Positions 1 through 6,455 of a stretch of DNA of 16,319 nt are shown piece by piece. The DNA comes from Candidatus Galligastranaerophilus intestinigallinarum (GTDB lineage: Bacteria > Cyanobacteriota > Vampirovibrionia > Gastranaerophilales > Gastranaerophilaceae). The stretch spans positions 1 to 16,319 of the forward strand of contig DVKW01000116.1 in the NCBI GenBank assembly GCA_018715855.1, in the 5' to 3' direction. Position 1 is the first letter of the stretch, and the number at the start of each line of letters is the position of its first letter. Below the pieces are notes generated by a model. That model was not told the origin of the DNA, searched no databases, and worked only from the letters and a program-made list of their open reading frames with translations. The position numbers were made by a program, and so were the translations under genes.

Positions 1-920
1 TTATGACAAAGAGCGAATTTTTCTCAAGATTATCTGATATGAATGTTAATATGCCATTCTTTATGTACGCTGAAGAAGCAGCAGACGGACTTAACAGGTT
101 AAACCAACAAAGACTTTGGATGGAAAGACCCGAAGGCAAAGTTCCTTGCTTTGATGTTGACAGACAAAAAGTTAAAGAAATTATCCTAAAATCTGTTAAA
201 GAAGGCAGAGACCAGCTTACAACTTTAGAATCAATTGATGTTCTTCAAGCTTATGACATCAGAGCTTGCAAATACGGCTTAGCAACAAACATTGATGAAG
301 CTGTTACATTGGGTAATTCAATCGGATATCCTGTTGTTATGAAAATGACATCAAAAACAACATCTCATAAAACAGATGTTGGCGGCGTTGTTGTAAACAT
401 AAGGTCAGAAGAACAATTAAGAAAAGAATATGAAGCTTTGTTAGGCCGTCTTGAAGAAAAAGGCTTACTTGAAGGTTTAGAAGGCGTTATTATTCAAGAA
501 ATGGTTAAAGGCAACCGTGAAATGGTTTGCGGTATTGCAACAGACCCGCAATATGGCCCAATGATGATGTTTGGTTTAGGCGGCGTGTTTGTTGAAACCT
601 TGAAAGATGTTACATTTAGAATTGCACCTTTAACTGATGTTGATGCAAAAGAAATGGTTCAATCAGTTAAAGCATACAAACTTCTTCAAGGCGCAAGAGG
701 CACAACACCTGCACAAATCAATCAAATTGAAGAAACATTGTTAAGGTTATCTCAACTTGTTAATGATTTCAAATTCATTGATGAACTTGATATTAACCCG
801 CTTTTAATTTCTGAAAAAACAGGCGAAGGCATTGCAGTTGACGGCAGAATTAAAGTAAGAATGAATGAAGCAAAAGAATTCTTAGGCTGCGAAGTTGGTT
901 GCTGCTCACAAATGGCATAA
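1..920 (+). CDS. ADP-forming acyl-CoA synthetase (acetate-CoA ligase), C-terminal ATP-grasp part, 5' truncated
   Basis: The visible 305 residues are the beta (ATP-grasp) part of an NDP-forming acyl-CoA synthetase, which interconverts acyl-CoA + ADP + Pi with the free acid + CoA + ATP. That gives substrate-level ATP in fermenters. Seen: SHKTDVGG (121-128), QEMVKGNREMV (165-175), DPQYGP then FGLGG (190-194), FRIAPLT (205-211), LRLSQLV and ELDINPL (261-267), all in family order. Residues 1-60 resemble the linker that joins the CoA-ligase domain to ATP-grasp in fused ~700-residue enzymes, so the first Met (position 3) is probably internal and the gene starts outside the window. The C-terminal tail is cysteine-rich (CEVGCC, 296-301), which is unusual. 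The acyl substrate cannot be read from the sequence; acetate is the default inference. A strong terminator follows 17 bp after the stop. Confidence 0.9.
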   Translation, partial: MTKSEFFSRLSDMNVNMPFFMYAEEAADGLNRLNQQRLWMERPEGKVPCFDVDRQKVKEIILKSVKEGRDQLTTLESIDVLQAYDIRACKYGLATNIDEAVTLGNSIGYPVVMKMTSKTTSHKTDVGGVVVNIRSEEQLRKEYEALLGRLEEKGLLEGLEGVIIQEMVKGNREMVCGIATDPQYGPMMMFGLGGVFVETLKDVTFRIAPLTDVDAKEMVQSVKAYKLLQGARGTTPAQINQIEETLLRLSQLVNDFKFIDELDINPLLISEKTGEGIAVDGRIKVRMNEAKEFLGCEVGCCSQMA

Positions 921-936
921 GAAATAAAGACAAATT

Positions 937-967
937 AAAAGCTCCCTTAATTTAAGGGAGCTTTTTT
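937..967 (+). terminator. Rho-independent terminator, probably bidirectional
   Basis: Near-perfect hairpin: AAAAGCTCCCTTAA (937-950) and TTAAGGGAGCTTTT (952-965), followed by a T-run. It lies just after the acyl-CoA synthetase stop at 920. On the minus strand the same stem ends in TTTTAATTT just past the 3' end of the SRP RNA, so it can serve both convergent transcripts. Confidence 0.85.
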
Positions 968-973
968 AATAAA

Positions 974-1236
974 TAACCGTGCCACTGTCTATCGTTACTA
1001 TTCAATAAGCATTTCACTTTTCATATCTCCGTTTTTTACCAAGTACCCGTTAACATCATCTTAGTGCTGCTATGTTTCCATCCTGACACGGTTCGAAGCA
1101 TAATCGCCACTTAAATAAAAAATATCAACAATATTCAAAGTTCAATAACAAACCAAATAGCCCCTCATAACAGGCTCTGCACCCTGCATAAGCTTCAGGT
1201 CAAGAGTTCGCAACGCCCCGTGGAGCACGGCACATT
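974..1236 (-). ncRNA. ffs: Signal recognition particle RNA, large bacterial (Alu-containing, Bacillus scRNA) type
   Basis: The RNA component of SRP binds Ffh and targets nascent membrane proteins. The S-domain helix 8 core is explicit on the minus strand: CAGG (1085-1082), stem AUG, GAAA tetraloop (1078-1075), stem CAU, then AGCAGC (1071-1066). This is the conserved CAGG/AGCA symmetric loop. It is flanked by GAACCGTGT and GCACTAAG, which covary with the GAACCATGT/GCATTAAG I remember for Bacillus subtilis scRNA. The 5' end (GTGCCGTGCT, from about 1233) pairs with the 3' end (GTGGCACGG, to about 977), and the 3' segment CGATAGACAGTGGCACGGTTA also matches the Bacillus pattern. The ~260-nt length means the long form with an Alu domain, not the ~110-nt 4.5S form. 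The ends are approximate. This RNA fills most of the otherwise gene-free stretch between 920 and 1259. A possible -10 (TATGCT, 1248-1243) lies upstream, but I see no convincing -35. Confidence 0.88.
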
Positions 1237-1258
1237 TATTTTAGCATAAAAAATTTTT

Positions 1259-1420
1259 TTATAAAACTTCTCTAAATTCATCTTTAGTTGCGCCGCATTC
1301 GGGGCAAACCCAATCATCAGGGAGTGATTCAAATTCTGTTCCCTTAGGAATATTTTGAACATCATCCCCTATTTCAGGGTCATAAACATAACTGCAAACT
1401 ACACAAATATATTTTTTCAT
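1259..1420 (-). CDS. Rubredoxin
   Basis: A 53-residue small iron protein with one Fe(Cys)4 centre, a cytoplasmic electron carrier common in anaerobes, often serving peroxide or oxygen reductases such as rubrerythrin. Seen: MKKYICVVCSYVYDPEIGD at the N-terminus (C6-x2-C9, YxYDPxxGD), and DDWVCPECGATKDEF near the C-terminus (C39-x2-C42, W37). These are the complete rubredoxin signature, and the length is normal (52-54). The start is fixed by a good Shine-Dalgarno, AAAGGAG (1433-1427), 6 nt from ATG. It follows the metal ATPase by 55 bp on the same strand with no terminator visible, so co-transcription is likely. The partner oxidoreductase is not in the window. Confidence 0.95.
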   Translation of the reverse strand: MKKYICVVCSYVYDPEIGDDVQNIPKGTEFESLPDDWVCPECGATKDEFREVL

Positions 1421-1475
1421 AATCTTCTCCTTTCAATTTTTTTATAAATTAAAAGGAAAAATTTTTAATCCGACA

Positions 1476-3350
1476 TCAGTTTATTTTTTTGTCGTATAAA
1501 AAGCTTGCATTTAAAACAACCAAAATTGATGCAAAATTATGAACAATGGCACCTGTTATGGGAACTAAAATTCCAAATGCAGATAGAGTTAGGGAAATAA
1601 CATTTATTGTCATTGAAATTATGATGTTTGTTTTTATTGTTTTGATTGTGGCGTTTGATAGTTTCTTTAAATAAGAAATTTTATTCGGGTCATCGCCTGT
1701 AATTATAATGTCAGAACTTTCTATTGCAATGTCAGAACCAAAGCTTCCCATAGAAACACCGACATTTGCCGTTTTCAATGCAATTGCATCATTCACGCCA
1801 TCACCTATCATGCAAACCGTTTTGCCTTCTTTTTGAAGTTCTTCAATTTTCATTGCTTTTTCTTTTGGCATAAGGTTTGAATAAACCGTTTTAACGCCTG
1901 CTTTTTTTGCAAAATAGCCTGCTGTTAATTTGTTATCACCCGTTAATAGAATTGTTTCAAGGTTCAATTCATTATTCAAGGTTTCTATTGCTTTAACTGA
2001 ATTTTCTTTAATTGTATCTGAAAGCGCAATAAAGCCTTTTGGCTGTTTATCAACTGCAACAATAAGGGTAATTTTGCCATCAAGCCTTTTTGAATTAACT
2101 GCTTTTTTCATTTCACCCGTTAATTCAATGTTGTTATCTTCCATAAATTTTTCATTGCCGATATAAATTCTTTTGTTATCAAGCTTTGAATAAATTCCTT
2201 TGCCTGAAAACATTTTAAAATCGACTGTTTCATTTAATTTAAAATCTTTTGATAGGGCATATTCAACAACGGCACGAGCTATTGGGTGTTCCGATTTCAT
2301 TTCACTTGATGCAGCAAAATATAAAATATCATCAACTGAAACGTCAGAAAATTTTTCAATATTTGAAACGGTTAATTTGCCTTTTGTTAAAGTGCCTGTT
2401 TTATCAAAGGCAAAAGTAGTGCACTTGCCGATTGTTTCAAGCCCGATACCATCTTTTATAATAATTCCTTTTTTTGTTGCATTACCAATTGCAGCCATAA
2501 TGGATGTTGGCGTTGCAAGAACAAAAGAACAGGGGCAAAAAACAACCAAAACGGTAACTGCTCTTGAAATTTCACCTGTTATTAAATATACAATAATTGC
2601 AAATAAAATAGCCAAAGGTATTAAAACGCTTGCCCACTTATCCGCAATTTTTTGTGTGGGCGCTTTTTTGTTTTCTGCTTCTTTTACCAATTTAATCAAC
2701 TTTTGAACGGTTGAATCTTTATATTCTTTTGTAACTTCAACATCAATAACGCCATAGCAATTTGTGGTTCCCGAAAAAACACTGTCGCCTTTTTGTTTAT
2801 CGACAGGAATGGATTCCCCCGTTACAATTGCTTGGTTAATTGAAGTTTCACCCGAGATAATAACGCCGTCCGATGGTATATCTTCACCCGCTAAAACTCT
2901 TATTATATCGCCTTTTTGAATAGTTTCTGCAGGAACAATTTCTTCTTTTACCAAATTATCGTTAATGTTTAATTTTCTTGCCTTCTTTGGAGCAAGGTTT
3001 AAAAGTTTTGTTATTCCTTTTTTGGCTTTATCAATTGTAAGGTCTTCTAAAATTCCGCCAAGTGCCATAATAAAGGCAACTTCAGCCGCTGCAAAAATTT
3101 CGTTTGTTAAAATTGCAGCCGTCATTGCAATTGAAATTAAAAGAGAGGCTGTTAATTTTTTATTTAAAAATAAATTCTTTAAACCATAATAAATTATGGG
3201 AACGCCTGAAATTATTATGGTAAAAACTGCAAAATCAAACATAAATGATATTTTAAAAAATGCCAAAATAGCACTTAAAATAAGAAATATCATTGAAACT
3301 AAGGTCATTTTAAGGCCTGATAAAATTTTGCAGATTTCATCCAATTTCAT
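1476..3350 (-). CDS. Heavy-metal translocating P1B-type ATPase without N-terminal metal-binding domain
   Basis: Inner-membrane ATP-driven metal-ion exporter, 624 residues. Seen in order: N-terminal membrane helices (about 14-58, 67-103), actuator TGES (177-180), the transmembrane metal site CPC (272-274 in VVFCPCSFVLATPTS), phosphorylated Asp in DKTGT (D316), the P1B-specific His-Pro (355-356), a nucleotide-binding glycine motif SGKGI (382-386), hinge GDGVND (516-521) and two final helices. There is no HMA or Cys/His-rich N-terminal domain. The last helix reads HNFASILVVLNASFL (604-618). It lacks the DxG of Zn/Cd exporters and the MxxSS of Cu(I) pumps, and is closer in my memory to CtpC-like Mn/Zn ATPases; the cargo is therefore uncertain. 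It starts 4 bp after the ahcY stop, with its SD (AAGGAA) inside the ahcY end, so it is an operon partner of ahcY. Confidence 0.93.
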   Translation of the reverse strand: MKLDEICKILSGLKMTLVSMIFLILSAILAFFKISFMFDFAVFTIIISGVPIIYYGLKNLFLNKKLTASLLISIAMTAAILTNEIFAAAEVAFIMALGGILEDLTIDKAKKGITKLLNLAPKKARKLNINDNLVKEEIVPAETIQKGDIIRVLAGEDIPSDGVIISGETSINQAIVTGESIPVDKQKGDSVFSGTTNCYGVIDVEVTKEYKDSTVQKLIKLVKEAENKKAPTQKIADKWASVLIPLAILFAIIVYLITGEISRAVTVLVVFCPCSFVLATPTSIMAAIGNATKKGIIIKDGIGLETIGKCTTFAFDKTGTLTKGKLTVSNIEKFSDVSVDDILYFAASSEMKSEHPIARAVVEYALSKDFKLNETVDFKMFSGKGIYSKLDNKRIYIGNEKFMEDNNIELTGEMKKAVNSKRLDGKITLIVAVDKQPKGFIALSDTIKENSVKAIETLNNELNLETILLTGDNKLTAGYFAKKAGVKTVYSNLMPKEKAMKIEELQKEGKTVCMIGDGVNDAIALKTANVGVSMGSFGSDIAIESSDIIITGDDPNKISYLKKLSNATIKTIKTNIIISMTINVISLTLSAFGILVPITGAIVHNFASILVVLNASFLYDKKIN

Positions 3351-3354
3351 TTTT

Positions 3355-4623
3355 CTATGTTCCTTGCGTCCAGCTGTTTAAGTATTTTTCCTGTTCTTTT
3401 GTTAGTGTATCAATTTTTATTCCCATTGAATCTAATTTAATTTTAGCAATTTCAACATCAACGGATTTTGGAAGACAATATAATTTATTTTCTAATTTAC
3501 CTTTATTTTTTAAGATAAATTCTATGCCCAATGCTTGGTTTGCAAAGCTCATATCCATAACGCTTGCAGGGTGGCCTTCCGCTGCAACTAAATTAACAAG
3601 CCTGCCTTCGCATAAAACATAAATGCTTTTGCCGTTGTCTAAAACCCATTCATCCAGTGAAGGGCGAATATTTTTATATTCAACAACATGATTTTTTAAA
3701 CCGTTTACATTAACTTCAACATCAAAATGGCCTGCATTACCAACAAATGCGCCGTCTTTCATAGTTAACATATGGCAAACATCAATAACATTTTTATCGC
3801 CTGTTACGGTTAAGAAAATATCACCTATTAAAGAAGCTTCAGCAATCGGCATTACTCTAAAACCATCCATTGCAGCTTCAAGCGCCTTCAATGGGTCAAC
3901 TTCAGTTACTATGACATTTGCACCCAAGCCCCTTGCTCTTGTGGCAGAGCCCCTGCCGCACCAGCCATAACCGCAAATTACAACAGTTTTTCCTGCAAGA
4001 AGAATGTTTGTTGCTCTAATAAAGCCATCCATTAAAGATTGCCCTGTACCGTAGCGGTTATCATATAAATGTTTTGTTAAACTTTCATTAACACCTAATG
4101 CGGGAAATTCAAGCGAGCCGTCTTTTTCCATTGCTTTTAATCTTATAATGCCTGTTGTTGTTTCTTCTGTTGAACCTATTATATTTTCCAATAAATCTCT
4201 TCTTTTTGAATGAACCGTTGCAACAAGGTCACACCCGTCATCTATAATTAAGTGGGGTTTATGGCTTAAAACCGTATCCACATGGTTTTGGTAAGTTTCT
4301 TTGTCTTCGCCCGCAATAGCAAAAACCGGAATATCCCAATATTTTACAAGGGCTGCTGCAACGTCATCTTGAGTGGATAGCGGGTTAGAAGCCGCTAAAA
4401 CCGCATCTGCGCCGCCTTCTTTCATTGCAATGCAAAGGGCTGCCGTTTCTTTTGTAACATGAACGCAAGCGGTTAATCTTAAACCCTTAAAGGGTTGTTC
4501 TTTTTTAAACCTTTCTTTAATTTGGTTTAAAACAGGCATATCTTTCATTGCCCATTCAATATTTTTTTTGCCTTGTTCGGCTAAATTTATATCTTTTACA
4601 TCATATTTGACAGCTGTTTCCAT
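3355..4623 (-). CDS. ahcY: S-adenosylhomocysteine hydrolase, archaeal-type
   Basis: NAD-dependent cytosolic enzyme that reversibly splits S-adenosyl-L-homocysteine into adenosine and homocysteine, relieving product inhibition of SAM methyltransferases. 422 residues, typical of the shorter form. Seen: TACVHVTKETAAL (51-63), SNPLSTQDDVAAAL (79-92), DDGCDLV (128-134), EETTTG (153-158), NRYGTGQS (189-196), the NAD-binding glycine loop GYGWCGRG (218-225), NAGHFDVEV (296-304) and AAEGHPASVMDMSF (347-360). The SNPLSTQDDVAAAL block and the C-terminus LTKEQEKYLNSWTQGT follow the archaeal/thermophile subfamily. The classic Lys/Tyr-containing C-terminal tail of the long eukaryotic/proteobacterial form is absent. 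The start is supported by SD AAGGAG. It is first gene of a probable ahcY-P1B-ATPase-rubredoxin transcript and is divergent from the PEPCK-like gene. Confidence 0.96.
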   Translation of the reverse strand: METAVKYDVKDINLAEQGKKNIEWAMKDMPVLNQIKERFKKEQPFKGLRLTACVHVTKETAALCIAMKEGGADAVLAASNPLSTQDDVAAALVKYWDIPVFAIAGEDKETYQNHVDTVLSHKPHLIIDDGCDLVATVHSKRRDLLENIIGSTEETTTGIIRLKAMEKDGSLEFPALGVNESLTKHLYDNRYGTGQSLMDGFIRATNILLAGKTVVICGYGWCGRGSATRARGLGANVIVTEVDPLKALEAAMDGFRVMPIAEASLIGDIFLTVTGDKNVIDVCHMLTMKDGAFVGNAGHFDVEVNVNGLKNHVVEYKNIRPSLDEWVLDNGKSIYVLCEGRLVNLVAAEGHPASVMDMSFANQALGIEFILKNKGKLENKLYCLPKSVDVEIAKIKLDSMGIKIDTLTKEQEKYLNSWTQGT

Positions 4624-4654
4624 TAATTTACTCCTTTTTTTTAATTTAATTTGA

Positions 4655-4682
4655 TTTTACCATAAAATTTTTGTGGTAGAAT
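4655..4682. promoter_or_regulatory. Divergent promoter region with imperfect dyad between ahcY and the PEPCK-like gene
   Basis: TTTTACCA (4655-4662) and TGGTAGAA (4674-4681) form 8-bp arms with one mismatch around an 11-bp AT-rich centre. Plus-strand reading gives a possible -35 TTTTAC (4655-4660), a 16-bp spacer and -10 TAGAAT (4677-4682). The minus strand gives an extended -10, TGGTAAAAT, for ahcY. The symmetry may simply be two facing promoters sharing sequence, or it may be an operator for both genes. The promoter assignment is weak because no consensus -35 is present. Confidence 0.4.
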
Positions 4683-4725
4683 AGCTTTAGTGTATTGCAT
4701 CAATATACAAAAAAGGAGATATTTT

Positions 4726-6384
4726 ATGAGCACAAAAGAATTTTTCACAAACTCCGAAGAATTGAAACAGCTTTATTCAGCTGCTCGTGCAACAATTACT
4801 GCACCGTTTTTCGGCAACAATGTAGAACATGTTCAAACAGTTTCCGAAGCTTACAAATTAGCATTAAACAGCCCCGGAACAATTGAACTTACAGGCATGC
4901 CTGTTTATGAGCCTGAAAAAATCGGCCTTCCAAAAGGCGCTAATCAATTATTATTCAACGATGGCACTGTTGTTGGCCGTTGCGCTGCAGCAAGAAAAAT
5001 CGTTGGCGAACCCAATTGCGATTTAGCTTATTTATTGCCTATCATTCGTGAAGCAATTTATGGCACACGCGACAGATTAATGTATAAAACCGAAGTTGTT
5101 GTAGGTTTGGAAGAAGACTTTATGGTTAAAGCTCATCTTTTAATTCCTGAAGGCTTTGAAAACATTATGTATTCTTGGATGTTAAACTTCCAATACATTA
5201 ACGAATACTATTCAAATATGTATGCAAATTCAAGAGAAATCAACGAAGGTGACCTTTTCATTTTCTCAGATCCTGATTGGACACACCCTGATTTCCCATA
5301 CGGTTTAACATTCTTTGACCCTGTACACAACTGTGCAGCAATTTTAGGTATGAGATACTTCGGCGAACACAAAAAAGGCACATTAACTCTTGCTTGGGGT
5401 TGCGCTGCAAGAAACGGTTACGCTTCTTGCCATGGCGGCATGAAAAGATATAACTTAGGAAATGACAAATCATTCCAAGTTGCAGTATTTGGCTTGTCAG
5501 GTTCAGGCAAATCAACAATTACTCACGCAAAACACAATGATAAATACAATATAACGGTTCTTCACGATGACGCATTTATCATCAACATCCACGATAAATA
5601 TTCAATCGCATTAGAACCTGCATATTTCGATAAAACAGCAGATTACCCAATCGGCTGCGCTGATAACAAATACATTTTGACTCAACAAAACGCAGGCGCT
5701 ATTCAATTAGCAGACGGCAAAGTTGTTTCAATCACGGAAGATATCAGAAACGGTAACGGCCGTGCAGTTAAATCAAAACTTTGGTCTCCAAACAGAGTAG
5801 ATAGAATTAATGAACCTATTAACGCTATCTTCTGGTTGATGAAAGATCCTACAATTCCTCCTGTATTAAAATTATCAGGTGCTTCATTAGGTTCTGCTAT
5901 GGGTGCAACCTTAGCTACAAAAAGATCATCTGCTGAAAGATTGGCAAAAGGCGTTGACCCGAACGCATTAGTTGTTGAACCTTATGCTAACCCGTTCAGA
6001 GTTTATCCTTTGGAAATGGATTATACAAGATTTAAACAATTAATCGCAGACGGCGTTGATTGCTACATCTTAAATACAGGTGAATTTATGGGCACAAAAG
6101 TTAAACCGGCTCACACACTTGGTATCATTGAAGCTATCGTTGAAGGTACAGCTAAATTCCACAAATGGGAAAACTTCACCGATATCGAAATTATGGATAT
6201 CGACGGCTTTGATGCATCATTCAGCAACAAAGAATATGCTGAACAATTTGCAGCAAGAATGCAAGACAGAATTAACTTCGTTAAATCAAGAGAAACAGAA
6301 AAAGCAGGCATTGATAAACTTCCTGCTGACGCTCTTGAAGCTCTTGAAAACGTTGTTAAACAAGTTAACGTTGCAAAAGTTTAG
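4726..6384 (+). CDS. Phosphoenolpyruvate carboxykinase (ATP)-family protein, divergent (PckA-like)
   Basis: 552 residues. ATP-type PEPCK interconverts oxaloacetate + ATP with PEP + CO2 + ADP; in fermenters it often runs toward oxaloacetate. Seen: YFGEHKKGTLT (211-221), matching the family's YxGExKKG active-site block; P-loop GLSGSGKST (256-264) at the normal place; HDDAFIIN (280-287), like the second kinase motif; and IPPVLKLS then NTGEFMG, near where canonical enzymes have LPPVxxL and NTGW. The canonical ADAFGVLPP and TAKVAGTE blocks are not conserved (MKDPTIPP and SGASLGSAMGATLATKRS instead), so the reaction is inferred, not certain. The start was chosen at ATG 4726 because AAGGAG (4713-4718) sits 7 nt upstream; an in-frame GTG at 4690 lacks a good SD. 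CGT arginine codons and AAC/TTC codons are used more than in neighbours, suggesting high expression. A terminator follows. Confidence 0.72.
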   Translation: MSTKEFFTNSEELKQLYSAARATITAPFFGNNVEHVQTVSEAYKLALNSPGTIELTGMPVYEPEKIGLPKGANQLLFNDGTVVGRCAAARKIVGEPNCDLAYLLPIIREAIYGTRDRLMYKTEVVVGLEEDFMVKAHLLIPEGFENIMYSWMLNFQYINEYYSNMYANSREINEGDLFIFSDPDWTHPDFPYGLTFFDPVHNCAAILGMRYFGEHKKGTLTLAWGCAARNGYASCHGGMKRYNLGNDKSFQVAVFGLSGSGKSTITHAKHNDKYNITVLHDDAFIINIHDKYSIALEPAYFDKTADYPIGCADNKYILTQQNAGAIQLADGKVVSITEDIRNGNGRAVKSKLWSPNRVDRINEPINAIFWLMKDPTIPPVLKLSGASLGSAMGATLATKRSSAERLAKGVDPNALVVEPYANPFRVYPLEMDYTRFKQLIADGVDCYILNTGEFMGTKVKPAHTLGIIEAIVEGTAKFHKWENFTDIEIMDIDGFDASFSNKEYAEQFAARMQDRINFVKSRETEKAGIDKLPADALEALENVVKQVNVAKV

Positions 6385-6404
6385 TTTAAAATTTGCATAA
6401 ACTG

Positions 6405-6440
6405 ATACAGCCCTTAAAATTAAGGGCTGTATTTTTATTT
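6405..6440 (+). terminator. Rho-independent terminator after the PEPCK-like gene
   Basis: Perfect 13-bp stem ATACAGCCCTTAA (6405-6417) and TTAAGGGCTGTAT (6420-6432) with a 2-nt (in practice about 4-nt) loop, followed by TTTTATTT. It lies between convergent genes. The T-tract supports plus-strand termination; the minus-strand flank is less T-rich, so use by the helicase gene is uncertain. Confidence 0.85.
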
Positions 6441-6455
6441 ATAAAATAAGGCTTC

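Noticed and set aside
974..1236. tmRNA, RNase P RNA, 6S RNA or riboswitch
   Set aside because: The tmRNA 5' signature, the RNase P GAGGAAAGUCC motif and 6S-like closing stems are absent. The CAGG/GNRA/AGCAGC core and pairing ends specify SRP RNA.
2200..2706. A 168-codon open frame on the plus strand
   Set aside because: It lies wholly antisense to the P1B-ATPase gene, whose motifs are intact throughout; it has no SD and no recognisable protein features. It is a coding shadow.
4690..4725. Upstream GTG start for the PEPCK-like gene
   Set aside because: It would add 12 residues that contain the AAGGAG ribosome site itself; the ATG at 4726 has ideal SD spacing.
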